From: Oreohelix idahoensis
Taxonomy: Eukaryota > Mollusca > Gastropoda > Stylommatophora > Oreohelicidae
DNA: 64,000 nt
Reading direction: 5' to 3'
Assembly (NCBI GenBank): GCA_024509875.1
Contig: JAMPIV010021219.1
Span: 558,001-622,000, forward strand
Of the stretch, positions 45,960 through 57,361 are shown in pieces. The stretch's first letter is position 1. Every line of letters starts with the position of its first letter. The notes under the pieces were generated by a model, which did no database searches, was not told where the DNA came from, and worked only from the letters and a program-made list of their open reading frames with translations. Made by a program: the position numbers and the translations under genes.

Positions 45960-47035
45960 TTTCACTGCTGCTGCTACTACTACTACTACTGCTACTACTA
46001 CTACTGCTGCTACTACTACTACTGCTGCTACTCCTACTACTGCTGCTGCTGCTGCTGCTGCTACTACTGCTGCTGCTGCTGCTACTACTACTACTACTAC
46101 TACTACTGCTACTACTACTACTACTACTACTACTGCTGCTCTACTACTACTGTTACTACTACTACTACTGCTGCTACTGCTACTACTACTACTGCTTTTG
46201 CTGATACTACTACTACTACTACTACTACTACTAACCACTGTTACTACTACTACTACCACTGTTATTACCACTACTACTACTACTACTGTTACCACTACTA
46301 TTGTTACTACTGCTACTACTGCTACTACTACTGTTACTACTACTACTACTGCTGCTACTACTACTACTGCTGATACTACTACTACTACTACTACTTACCA
46401 CTGTTACTACTACTACTACCACTGTTATTACCACTACTACTACTACTACTGTTACCACTAGTATTGTTACTACTGCTACTACTGCTACTACTACTGTTAC
46501 TACTACTACTACTGCTGCTACTACTACTACTGCTGATACTACTACTACTACTACTACTACTTACCACTGTTACTACTACTACTACCACTGTTATTACCAC
46601 TACTACTACTGTTACCACTACTACTACTATTGTTACTACTGCTACTACTCCTCCTCCTACTACTACTACAACTACTACCCCTTCTACTACTACTCCTACT
46701 ACTACTCCTACTACTGCTACTACTACCACTACTAATACTTCTACTCCTACTACTACTACTATTACTACTACTATTACTACTGCTAATACTACTGCTACTA
46801 CTACTACTGCTACTACCACTACTACTGTCACTGCTGCCACTACTACTGCTACTACCACTACCACCATTACTGCTCCTACTCCTACCATGACTACTCCTAC
46901 TACTGTTACCAATACTACTGCTAATTCTGCTACTAATCCTTCTACTCCTACTACTACTACTGCTATTGAGCTACTACTGCTACTACTACCATAACTACTA
47001 CTACAGCTACTACTACTGCTACTGTTACTATCCTT
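45960..47035. repeat. compound trinucleotide microsatellite with higher-order repeat
   Basis: About 1.07 kb of (ACT)n with CTG, GTT, CCT and CCA variants. A larger unit is superimposed: the landmark CCACTGTTACTACTACTAC recurs at 46235, 46398 and 46564, a period of 163-166 bp. Open frames over it on both strands are compositional. Confidence 0.97.
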
Positions 47036-48034
47036 CCGAGGTTAAACGTATGGTGCCCCTGTTACTAAAGCTAATTTAACCACATTCCCAGGTAAACCCC
47101 CCAAGCTAGCTTATTACAATAGTCTTTATTCTTGAGCTGCAAAGGATATAAACGATCTTGTCTGTGACGAGAAGTTAACATCCGGTAAAATATATATGAA
47201 TTTTCTACCTCTCTGTCGCTGTAACTGCAGGACGCCGATCGACCGACATTGATACAAGTGGCACACAGGCCCCACTTATTCGAAATCTCAAATACTCAGA
47301 AACTCGAAGACAGATAGTATTTTATCAAGGTACATCTTCAGAGAGTTCTAAAGGAGATACTAATAACTCCTGGGTTGCCGATCGGTGCCCTACACGCTGA
47401 AGTGAGTAATGAAAAAAGTATATGATGGGGCAAGCTCCGCGGTGTTATACAATGTGAAAGACTGGAGTCAAATAATTTGTTGCGCGTGTAGAGGGAAATA
47501 GGAATGACAACGGTTGGGACACAGGGCATGACACGTGATTTAATCTTGAACAACAAGAGGAAATGCCCCTAGTAGTCCCTAGGGGTGTCTGAGGAGACAT
47601 TGACAGAAGAGAATTACCGCTCCCTCAGGGGTGTCGTAAAAGACAACTGATATGAGGTTGTGAACGGAGCTGGCAATATCATCATATAACACAAAATACT
47701 ACAGAAACCACAGCTGCAGGAATGTGTACTTTGGCGTAGGATTCCTCAAGGGGGCCATCTGTAGTAGGAGTGCTCAGGGAGGCCATCTGTAGTAGTACCT
47801 CCATGCTTCATAAGGAGCGAAAAGAGATATGATGATGATGGTGATAATGAATAAGAGGAACAGCCCATAGAAGGGCGATTACTTACGGATTGACCGAGTA
47901 TCTGACTTGTTCAACACAAATGAAGCAGCAATCACACAAGCTGCCTCAATAGCCCAGCAACATATACACAACTTGCCACGACTGTCCGGGACAACACTGG
48001 AATAAGACTACCACCTCATACAAGCGATAGTGTG
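47036..48034. other. no gene recognised
   Basis: Contains a small palindrome CCCCTAGTAGTCCCTAGGGG (about 47567) and a short duplication of GGCCATCTGTAGTAG (about 47750-47800). Confidence 0.5.
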
Positions 48035-48043
48035 CTATCTTCA

Positions 48044-48528
48044 TCATCATCATGTGACGTATTCTTTCCAGAACGTTGTCTCCATTACAGCGGCTCTGAA
48101 CGCATCACGATTCTGGGCAAGTCGACCTGCATCAAGCAAAGACAAGTTCAGACTCTCTGTGATGTTCAGGGTCCACCGTCGTCTAGGTCGACCCCTTCCC
48201 CTTTTTCCAGGGACCATGCCTTCCATCACTATTTTTTCCAGACTATTATGTCTTTTTATATGACCGAAAAATGTCAGCTTCCTTATTGCGATGGTATTTA
48301 GGAGCCAATGTTCCTGTACGTTTAGTGAGTGCAGTACTTCTCTGTTGGTCTTTTTTCTGTCCAGGGTATTCTCAACATCCTTCTGTAGCATTTCATTTCG
48401 AATGATGTAATCTTTTTTGCAACTGTTTTATTGAGTGTCCAAGTCTCGCAGCCGTATGTTGCTACTGGGAATATACATGCTCTGATCAGTTGTAACTTTG
48501 TTTCTTTGCTTGCGCCTTGCCATAGGTT
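48044..48528 (-). pseudogene. 5'-truncated RTE-like LINE C-terminus
   Basis: Minus-strand coding with ACIFPVATYGCETWTLNKT, SFEMKCYRR, IRKLTFFGHIKRHNSLEK and GKRGRGRPRRRWTLN, the standard end of an RTE-type polyprotein, with a frameshift near 48400. The tail is an ATGATGATGA repeat. CTATCTTCA flanks it at 48035-48043 and 48529-48537 (9 bp), a likely target duplication. It is a different family from the GAA-tailed LINE. Confidence 0.85.
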
Positions 48529-48537
48529 CTATCTTCA

Positions 48538-49381
48538 CGGGAATAAAAATACACCAGATATTTCTAGCATTAGTTAACAAAAGTCATTATTGAGCAGACA
48601 TGTGTCTAGCATCAGAAATGTGAAACAAAGAAATGAAATTAATAAATGAACCATCTATTTCTGTCGCGAGCCTTAACGACCACGTGATGACACATACGTT
48701 GGGAACAAAGTGTTGTTATCAATGCCCAGTTTAGAAAAGGAACAGTTTGATCATTAGCCAGAGTAAACATTGCGATGTCATTCAGGACAGACAAGTGATG
48801 TCATCGCTGGCCCAGACAACAATACGTGACATCAGCACAGTTCATTATCACTCGAGTTCGTCTCGTTTTATGGCGGCGCATTCTGTGTACCGCTCAATAA
48901 CCATTCACGAGTTGGCATATGAATGTATTATATCGAGTCAATTATTAGTGAATGCCCGTGTTGTCCGTTTGTATTTTCATTTTGCTTAGTTTATTATTCT
49001 TTTTTTTCCGTCGTAATGACGCTTTTTGTACAGCACAAACCCTTCAACCGTATCTCTCTTACCTCCTCCATTAGCCATTCTGATTCTCTATTTCTTTCTT
49101 CATTTTTTTCGTCTCTAATTTTTCTTCCCCGTGTTTGCTTGCCCGTTTGTTTTTGTTTTAAATGATGGGCGGAGGAGTCTTCGTATACTTTTTTTCTACC
49201 CTTTGGTTTCATCAACAAGAACTACTTTGTGGTGATAGAAGTTTGCTACCCACTTTCAACGTTTAAACAAAAAAAAATATTTAAAAAAAAAAAGTGTTTT
49301 CCTCTTGTTCCATTTTTATCTGTCTCGATCGTTCATTCAGTTCCAAATTCTAGAAGTTCCACTGTCATGATCCTCACACCA
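48538..49381. other. no gene recognised
   Basis: T-rich runs near 48990-49140, nothing else supported. Confidence 0.45.
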
Positions 49382-49877
49382 TCTAATTCAATACCATAAT
49401 ACCCGCCGTAAGTACGTCGGTCGGTCAGTCACATTTTGCACAGCGTCATTTGCGCACTTTTTATATTTTCGAGAGTACATAAACTTTCAACCACAGCTAA
49501 GGGGGTGCAACTGTGGTTGAAAGTTAGACAATAATTGTTTTGTTTCCCTTATATGTACTCTCCCGAAAATAGAAAAGTACGCAAGTCAAGATTTTAAAAG
49601 ACGCACGAACAATTACGAGACATGTTGTCATAATAGAAATGTTAGTTATTTAGTCAATTTACGGTCCAATAGATCATTATCACTGCTCCACATGTCATTT
49701 AGGAAGGTTACTCTATGCCTTCATATTTAATACATCCATATAATTTTCACTACAAATATCTAATGTCGGTCGCCTGCAATGAAATGACCACAGTAGTGAT
49801 AGTACCATCTGTAATACATGTAACCGAAACAACACACTATAATTAAAAACCTGTCAGTATTGACGGGTTATTGCTAG
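49382..49877 (+). mobile_element. Helitron remnant (copy 2)
   Basis: Ends with a hairpin (CCTGTCA-GTAT-TGACGGG, 49850-49867), then TTATTGCTAG and a following T, the same terminus as copy 1. The landmark GCAACTGTGGTTGAAAGTTA is shared. A short frame near 49590-49650 (RTITRHVVIIEML) matches the last residues of the helicase in copy 1 (RTFTKNVVIKELL), so most of the helicase gene is deleted. The 5' end, at a TC near 49382, is approximate. Confidence 0.72.
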
Positions 49878-50214
49878 TGAATTCACAATTTACACAAGCG
49901 ACCATATAAGATCGTGTACAACTTCTTGGTTATCGCTTTGTGTGTTCTTCTTGTAGTCGATTACAGAGCGGGAATGACGAGAAATGTTGAGTTAAATTTA
50001 TTTTTTTTGGGTAAATAATACGATCTCTTTGGACTTCCACTTATTTCCTGGCCAGACAAAGCTCCCTCCTGGTTGTGTATCTTCATTTAATATTCTTGCT
50101 CTCGGTCTGATATCCTTGTTCTAGATACTGTTTTTCTATGACGTCCAGACATGTTTGTGGGCTCACTTCCTGTAGGGTGGTGTCGTAGCGCTTGGATTCA
50201 GTGAGAAAAATACT
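49878..50214. other. no gene recognised
   Basis: No supported feature. Confidence 0.45.
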
Positions 50215-50231
50215 TCCCCCCCCCCCCCCCG

Positions 50232-50280
<49 letters not shown>
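50215..50280. repeat. cytosine tract
   Basis: About 65 bp of C interrupted by a single G. The true length is doubtful because long homopolymers are poorly sequenced. Confidence 0.9.
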
Positions 50281-50531
50281 AGTTCTCCGTTTATCATACA
50301 ATCGGTTAATCGGAAAACGATTGGTCATTAGTATGAATGTCTTTGTTTCTGAGAGATAAGTGATAGGCTGCTTCTTTGTTCATTCGCTCGCAAATAACCA
50401 CGTCTATCTTTCTTAACAAGTTGGAAGTCCGCTTCATGCTTCTGTCGTCGCCATACAGTTTCTCCTTCAACTGAGTTGGAGAAGGTCATGATGCCACCCT
50501 GTTCCTTTCATGGTGCCGGCGGTCTTGGAGG

Positions 50532-51125
50532 ACATGTTCTACTGTTTGTTTGACCTCCCCACGTGGGCACATGTTCTACTGTTTGTTTGACCTCCCCATG
50601 TGGACACATGTTCTACTGTTTGTTTGACCTCCCCATGTGGGCACATGTTCTACTGTTTGTTTGACCTCCCCATGTGGACACATGTTCTACTGTTTGTTTG
50701 ACCTCCCCATGTGGGCACATGTTCTACTGTTTGTTTGACCTCCCCATGTGGACACATGTTCTACTGTTTGTATGACCTCCCCATGTGGACACATGTTCTA
50801 CTGTTTGTTTGACCTCCCCACGTGGACACGTTCTACTGTTTGTTTGACCTCCCCATGTGGACACATGTTCTACTGTTTGTTTGACCTCCCCATGTGGACA
50901 CATGTTCTACTGTTTGTTTGACCTCCCCATGTGGACACATGTTCTACTGTTTGTTTGACCTCCCCAAGTGGACACATGTTCTACTGTTTGTTTGACCTCC
51001 CCATGTGGACACATGTTCTACTGTTTGTTTGACCTCCCCATGTGGACACATGTTCTAGTGTTTGTTTGACCTCCCCATGTGGACACATGTTCTACTGTTT
51101 GTTTGATCTCCCCACATGGGCACAT
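50532..51125. repeat. 37-bp minisatellite
   Basis: About 16 head-to-tail copies of a 37-bp unit containing GTTCTACTGTTTGTTTGACC and CCCCATGTGGACACAT. The period is exactly 37 except for one copy lacking two bases near 50825. Units differ mainly at GGACAC versus GGGCAC, which alternate in the first third of the array. There are no spacers between units. Confidence 0.97.
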
Positions 51126-51187
51126 ATACGTCTGTCCGATTGTCAGTTTGTTGAACAGATGGTATTTTGAGTCTGCAATGGCCGATT

Positions 51188-51232
51188 CTTACTTACTTAG
51201 TGGTTCTTCTTCTACAGTGAGGTGTAGGGCTT
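51188..51232 (-). mobile_element. very short LINE 3'-end insertion (tentative)
   Basis: TTACTTACTTAGTGGTTC and GTGAGGTGTAGGGC resemble the TAAG-tailed LINE 3' end. A 6-bp CCGATT flanks it on both sides (51182-51187 and 51233-51238). Confidence 0.55.
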
Positions 51233-51343
51233 CCGATTTTCAGTCTGAAAATTATAGCTCGACCTCTTCGTGGTAATGTATAGTATGGTCGTGGAAGTTA
51301 TGGGTCAAGATATCACTGCTAACGTCATTATTACTGTACATTA

Positions 51344-51419
51344 CTTACTTAGTCGTTCCCATTCTACCGTGAGGTGTAGAGGTTTGGAAGTGAGAGCGCC
51401 AGACTATCCTATCGGCTGT
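51344..51419 (-). mobile_element. very short LINE 3'-end insertion
   Basis: 76 bp of the TAAG-tailed LINE 3' end, flanked by the 14-bp duplication ATTACTGTACATTA at 51330-51343 and 51420-51433. Confidence 0.9.
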
Positions 51420-51433
51420 ATTACTGTACATTA

Positions 51434-52084
51434 AATAGCTTTATGCTCTGAGTATAGCCTTTTTAAAAACGCTTTGGAAAAAAATATTCATAGGCAGAAT
51501 ATAGTAAAATAATAATAATAATAACTTTAATAAAAATAATATTTGGTCAGACTGTCCGTCGACGATGTCTGATTGTCATAGCTGTAATGCCCAACAGGAG
51601 ACGAAGATACAAGTGCCACACATCACATGATGTCTATGACGTAATATGGCGCGTTAAAACAAAGCTCAGGGTGCCAGCACAATATGTTTATCACTGCACG
51701 CGCCATCTCCAGGAAGTTTATTATTGAAACTTTTCATGACAAAATTAACATTTTTTTTTCCAAGACTAGAAATTAACATGTCATCGTTAACATAACCATT
51801 TCTTATTATATAACAATTAGCACACCAACAGTTCAACACTTCAAGTATTAAATATAAACAGAACAGAACTCTGCAGCTAAAAAAAAAAAAAAAACAGCCG
51901 AGAAGTGAAGATTCACAACAATGAAAGTGATATCAGTTTCATGTAGGCTTATATGTCACGGTCGTTGACGTTTTACCTTTAATTGTTGTGACGTTTCACT
52001 TTCTCACCAACTGTTTCTCTGATTAACATTTTTCATCTTCATATAGTCTTCTCTTGTCTCTAGAAATGAAACCAATTTTCTTCA
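51434..52084. other. no gene recognised
   Basis: Contains an (ATA)n run near 51510 and an A run near 51880. Confidence 0.45.
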
Positions 52085-52313
52085 GAGTGATTAGAGCGCT
52101 GCTCTCACGGCAATAGTGCCAGGTTCAATTCAGGGTATCAACACGCTCCAGTCTACCCAGCTGTAAATGGGTACCTGACTTTAAGTTAGGGAAGGAAAAG
52201 GCAGCGAGGAAAGGAACCGGTCACCCCACCTCTCGATACTGGACCTAGTACAGTGAAATCTCCAACACTTCACTCCCTATGGCAGTATCTGCTATGGGAC
52301 TACCTTTACCTTT
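52085..52313 (+). mobile_element. tRNA-derived SINE
   Basis: A-box-like GTGATTAGAGCGCTG and B-box-like GGTTCAATTC are followed by a body with CAGCTGTAAATGGGTACCTG and CACCTCTCGATACTGG, ending CTACCTTTACCTTTT. The body matches the SINE at 53091-54195. The extreme 5' end looks truncated and no duplication was found. Confidence 0.82.
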
Positions 52314-52315
52314 TC

Positions 52316-53081
52316 TATCCATTAAATTCTGAACTGTGTAACCGTAAACAGCCTTAGAGGTGTGGACGGCAGCAATCTTTGTTGACCAAGACAAATCCGT
52401 AGGGTAAAAGTGGGGGACACAAATAATCATAATAATTCAGATTTCTGGATTTTATTGTCGCAAAACTTGTAATAACCTCCTGGAAATCAACTGACAATGT
52501 CGGCTGATAAGGTAACAAGATAATGTACATTTTTTCTGGAGCATGAGGGATGTCAGGTGTGACTTAATCAGCGTGCAGTTTCATCATCGCTGAACACGCT
52601 GTTACATGAACTAACCGGCACAGGCAGGGCCACGAGCATGAGGGTTACTTTTATCAGCTTCAAAAGCAATTATGAAATAAATCATAAGTTTTCCTGTTCA
52701 TTCCTCGTGGAGCACGGAGGCGCCATTGTAGCTAGCCCTCTTTCAAGAACCATGAAGCAAAGTATTCATGTACTTTTGCAACTGTAATTTCTGTATAAAT
52801 TCGTTTCCATAGTGAGGTTGCTAGGCCCACCCACGTACAACCTTGTATTAGTGGCCTCTTACGACATGCGAGACAGCAGTTGTCCTTTTCTATCTTTATC
52901 TCATGAAATGAATGCACCAATCAAATATCGTAACACCACATCAACAGTTTTCTAGTTGTTGTTGCTGGTGACGAAGTAACAGTAAGAAATTATATTATTT
53001 TTCTGGCCACCCTGCAGCTCAATAAACCTTACGCGCCCATGGCAATTGCTCCGACTGTACACCCCTTCCTCAGTTACGCAC
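52316..53081. other. no gene recognised
   Basis: No supported feature. Confidence 0.45.
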
Positions 53082-53118
53082 CTGAATATAAAGTTAGTCT
53101 CATAGCAGATACAGCTGT

Positions 53119-53946
53119 GGAATAAGATGGACTACATTTTCTACATTGGAAGATCTGGAATATGCAGATGACATTGCACTGCTGGCACATTCACATCAAC
53201 ACATCCAGGAAAAAACGGACCGACTTAATAAATTTAGCCAGCAGGTGGGCTTGAACATCAATTTAAAGAAGTCTGAGGTCATGACGCTCAATGTGAGCAA
53301 CCCTGAGCCCATATCAGTAAGGAATCAGCAATTGGTACAGACAGATACCTTCACATACCTAGGAAGCATAGTAACACCAGACGGTGGGGCAGGCCAAGAC
53401 ATCAACATCAGAATGAATAAGGCAAGAACAGCCTTCTTTAGCCTAAATAACATCTGGAAGTCCTCCCAATACAGCACAAGCACAAAATTAAGATTATACC
53501 AGAGTTGCGTGCTTTCTGTGCTTCTCTATGGTGCGGAATGCTGGAGAGTCACAGAGAAGGAAATGTCAAAATTGTCCTCTTTTCACACAACATGCCTAAG
53601 AAAAATTCACCGCATCTTTTGGCCGAATACCATCACCAACCAAGATCTGCTTACTCGTAGCAAGCAAGAGGACATGCACACCATCATAGCTGGCAGACGC
53701 TGGAGCTGGGTTGGTCATGTCCTCAGAAGAGACCCCGATGCCATCACAAGAACAGCTATGCTTTGGACCCCTGAAGGAAAGCGAAAGAGACGCCGACCAA
53801 AAACAACTTGGCGGAAGACTGTGGAGGCTGAGATGCAAAGAATGAACCAGAGTTGGGGCACTGTACGAAGGATGGCCACCGACCGTGCAAAGTGGAATCA
53901 ATTTGTTGTTGCCCTACAAGACGCCACTAGGCGTGATGGCCACTGA
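53119..53946 (+). pseudogene. LINE RT C-terminal half (open frame)
   Basis: Open from the truncation point to the stop, 275 codons without an ATG at the start. It opens with GIRW and soon reaches LEDLEYADDIALLAHS, the RT catalytic YADD, followed by GLNINLKKSEVM, TFTYLGSIVTPDGGAGQD, LYGAECWRVTEKEM, WSWVGHVLRRDPDA and GKRKRRRPKTTWRKTVEAEM, typical of RTE-like LINEs. Upstream RT motifs and the endonuclease were lost by 5' truncation on insertion. The frame has no internal stop, so the insertion is fairly young. Confidence 0.93.
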
Positions 53947-53985
53947 CTGCTTTGACGGTCGGTGGTTAAGGATTGAAGAAGAAGA
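53119..53985 (+). mobile_element. 5'-truncated RTE-like LINE nested in the SINE
   Basis: 867-bp insertion bounded by the 12-bp duplication AGATACAGCTGT (53107-53118 and 53986-53997). It begins within the RT coding region and ends with a (GAA)n tail after the 3' terminus shared with the copies at 0.44 and 18.2 kb. Confidence 0.95.
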
Positions 53986-54204
53986 AGATACAGCTGTAGG
54001 GTAGTGAAATGTTAGAGACTTCACTATACTAGGTACAACATCGAGAGGTGAGGTGACCAGTTCCTTTCGTCGCTACCTCTACCCTCCCTAACTCAAAAGA
54101 AAAGTCAGGTACCCATTTACAGCTGTGAATCAAACCCGGCACCTTTGCATTGATAGACCAACGCTCTACCAACTCTGTCAATCGGACGCTCGCCACTGAA
54201 TATA

Positions 54205-55049
54205 CAGACAAAATAAACGAATGCAACGTGAATATTATAACGCGGAAAGATAACATAACGCTATAACATGACTTGCATTCAGCAGCGAGGTCGATTGCCT
54301 CGGATCTTGAAAAAATATCTCCATCCGCAAAGTAAATAGTGATTGAAATAAAAGATATGCAGAACACCACAGTAGAGTAGCGACACAGACGCCCGTGACA
54401 ACACTGCAGCAGAGTAGCGGTAGAGACGCCATGTCTATCATTTCATGTGGCAGTTTCTAAAGAGGCTTTGGAAATCAGACTTCATAATGGAAACTTTTGA
54501 TTTTTTTCTGCAACTTTGATCTATTCCAATAATCGATTTACATCAAACAACAAATTAAAATCCGACAGCATTCTATTCAATCAACACCTTTCAATAATCC
54601 TGGACGCACGTGCTGACTGGTGGTTACTTGTGAACTAAAAAAAAAAAAAAATACAGTAACATTATAACAGGCCTGAAGACACATCAATAAAGAAGTACTC
54701 AATTTCCGGAACCAGAGTTGAATGTGGCACAAGTAAGATTAACAAGTATGAAGTGTTGGCCAAGAAAAATATACTCTTTTGTTCCCAACTGCCAGATAAT
54801 AACAAAATTATATAACGTTGGCATCTTAGACAACCGCACGCGTTTCAAGTGCTGTTACATGAGTGATGTTATAGAAGGCGTAGTCACAAAGACAATAACG
54901 CCCATTTTATTTTACTTGTTTTCAGTAATAGCATGAGAAACATAACACGTGCTGCAATCACATGACATGTCGGCCTTATCACTATGTTTATTGTTGTTTT
55001 TAGCTAATGCAAAAGAATTATAAGGTATTTCTCGTGCGCGGATACACGG
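54205..55049. other. no gene recognised
   Basis: No supported feature. Confidence 0.45.
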
Positions 55050-57140
55050 ATCAACTCTTAATCAGTCTACTAAGCTGTGTAGGTAAACTGATGGAACTCA
55101 TGATTAATACCAGACTGATATGCCACCGGGGAAAAAAATAACTATTAACACCTCATCAAGCAGGATTCAGACCACATAGATTCACTGATGATAAGATCAC
55201 ATATATAGCTCAGGATATCGAAGATGCCTTTCAAGAGAAAAAAGCGCACACTAGTGGTTTAGGTAGATTTGGAAAAAGCGTATGACAGCGTGTGGAAAGA
55301 GGGATTTTATACTCTTTGACTTCATAATTATTTTCCACCCAGTGCCATAATTATTTTTTTTTATTCTAAACGGTGGTGTACTGTCTTTTAGTGTAAACTT
55401 TATGTTAATCTTTTTTTGTAAACATGTACTTATTATGTACCAAACTGTAGGGGAATGAATAGGGAATTGTAATATATAACGTCTTTGGTAGTATTAACAC
55501 AAGGGTGTTCGGTATACTTAAAACATTTTGCACGTAAAATTGAAAAACACTAAAAAGTTAACTGTAGAATACGATCTTACCAAAGACAAATTACTGTTGT
55601 AGACAATAAAACTTTCTTTTTAGTCTTCAAACATCAAGTTAATCCATATACAAAGTAAAAAAAAACATTGCTTATGGCCACAATTAGTACATTTAATGTT
55701 ATTCACACCAGTTTTTACTGTGGTCCCTTACAAGAAAAAAATAAATTATGCAATCGTGCAATACGTAATTTTCAAACAAATAAAGAAGAATAACGTTATA
55801 TACAAGCTTTTTTACTCTTGTTTAATGTTTTAATAGTATCCCTAGCTTCATCTTCTACCTAGGACTAGTGATTAGATGTTACGGTTGGTCTAATTTTGTT
55901 GCTTTTTGATCAGCCAGAATATGTTTAAGCCCACTCATCAACTAAATCTAATGTGTCTAGCTTTTCTGCACCGATTCTGTATTTTGACAACAAACTGTGA
56001 CTACCAAACAATCATCATCAATATCAGCAATGTTTCAAAGTAGTTTGACTCAATTATTTGCTTAGGAGACTTAGAAAATGTAAATATAAAGCGTTACATA
56101 TTTCTCTAGCAATAACAACGAAAAATGCCAACGTGCGAATCGTCACACAAATTGTGATAACATCAAAACACGCACATGTGCTGCTTAACTACACTAAAAT
56201 TAGTTGTTTAAATAGTAGCGGAAGTCATTCTGCGAGTTTCAAAATATGAACTGCATTAAACGGACGATTTTGGGTTTATTCGTGATAAACTAAACAACGC
56301 TCTGAGCGTTGCGCTGGCACGGCGCGTTGAATTTTGCAACGCTCAAAGCGTTGGTCAGGAGTCAAAGAGTTTAAAAGTCAGGCTGCAAAGAATTGGTGTG
56401 TAGGTGGGAGAATGAACAACTGGATTGGTCACGACCTTGAGAATAGAACTGCCGCCTAGTCAGAAGTTTATATTGGAGCAAGGGGTCTCCCAAGGGGGAG
56501 TCCTGTCATTTGAACTGTTCCTTGCATACATAAATGCCATAACAGAAAATATTCCAAGAAGAACATGCAATGCATCCTTTGCAGATGACTTGGATTTGTG
56601 GATCTCTGAAGAGTATATCACTACTGCAAACATTCGGATACAGCTAGCAATACCATTACTGGAGGAATGGGCCAAAACGTGGCTTATGAACACATATGAA
56701 TGGAAAACATACAGTGTTCTCCCTCTCAAATAAACCAGAGAGCTCCAAGTTAGTGCTAAATTGGAAAAATCTACACCCGGATGAAAATCCAAACTACATA
56801 GACAGTACGTTTGATGTCATTTTGACTTGGAAAAATAACTGGATGAAAGAAACCGAATGAGGGCAAGGCAAAGAATTATGAAAAAAAAACTTGCTGGAAC
56901 AGCTTGCGATGCTGATGAGAGTGTGCTAACGAAGTTATACACAGGGCGAGTGAGACCAGTCATTGAATTTGGCATTGCAGCATGGGCAACAGCAGCTAAG
57001 TAAAACTTCGATAAAATCAGCAGACTCCAAAACCAAGCAATGGGAATCACAACGGGGGGTGGGGAGGGGGGGGGGGCATGAAGTCAACATCTATAAAAGA
57101 GCTCGAAAAGCTTACATACCCTCCAGACAATGGAGGATAT
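55050..57140 (+). pseudogene. I-like LINE, RT region (copy C), interrupted
   Basis: Before the interruption, frames around 55065-55305 give SLLSCVGKLMELMINTRLIC, HQAGFRPHRFTDDKITYIAQ and a block with VDLEKAYDSVWKEG. After 56371 the sequence continues with VRLQRIGV, LEQGVSQGGVLSFELFLAYI, CNASFADDLDLWISEEYI and EEWAKTWLMNTYEWKT. These are consecutive RT motifs, including the FADD active site, with several frameshifts. Near 57080 KSTSIKELEKLTYPPD marks the region downstream of RT. The RNase H part, seen in copies A and B, is missing here. Confidence 0.85.
55311..56370. mobile_element. probable non-autonomous TTAA-type DNA transposon
   Basis: About 1.06 kb splitting copy C. The ends are inverted: ACTCTTTGACTTC at 55311-55323 and GGAGTCAAAGAGT at 56358-56370. 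TTAA lies at the right junction (56371-56374), and an uninterrupted LINE codon order fits if the target was TTAA; the left junction reads TTTTAT. Near the right end are two palindromes (CAACGCTCTGAGCGTTG about 56295 and CAACGCTCAAAGCGTTG about 56337). No transposase gene is present. Confidence 0.6.
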
Positions 57141-57141
57141 G

Positions 57142-57348
57142 ATGATAGGAAACTCTATACAGAGCGATACAACAGGAGGCAATCTGATCATCAGAAGTAG
57201 TCCCCCCCGTCGAACAAGTGTTTCGGCCCATTATTCTCCTTCACACTCTACGGGGGACGGGCCCACCTGGGTCATGACTCCCAAGTGTCTCCGCCTCCTG
57301 TTGTCTTATGTAGAAAATGAACCCACTCCACCTTGGTTGCAGCTTTAG
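57142..57348. repeat. 205-bp repeat with inverted ends, copy 1
   Basis: Closely matches 60738-60945. Inside it ACAACAGGAGGC (57169-57180) and GCCTCCTGTTGT (57293-57304) are perfect inverted repeats. It follows LINE copy C; the other copy precedes LINE copy B, so it may belong to the LINE family itself. Confidence 0.8.
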
Positions 57349-57361
57349 AATCCACAATTCT

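Larger units (their letters stand above)
53091..54195 (-). mobile_element. tRNA-derived SINE split by a LINE
   Basis: Flanked by CTGAATATA (53082-53090 and 54196-54204). On the minus strand the head has GTTGGTAGAGCGTTGG and GGTTTGATTC boxes, then CAGCTGTAAATGGGTACCTG and CACCTCACCTCTCGATG. The tail end (53091-53118) is separated from the rest by the LINE at 53119-53985. Without the LINE and its duplication the SINE is about 226 bp. Confidence 0.88.

Noticed and set aside
45936..46994. Several long open frames on both strands (poly-Thr, poly-Ser, poly-Leu, poly-Val)
   Set aside because: They are translations of the trinucleotide array and exist in many frames at once.
47560..47640. CCCCTAG...CTAGGGG palindrome as a terminator or RNA hairpin gene
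   Set aside because: Isolated short palindrome with no promoter boxes or repeats nearby; no support for function.
50532..51125. Regularly spaced 37-bp repeat that could suggest a CRISPR array
   Set aside because: Units are contiguous with no spacers, and the context is eukaryotic.
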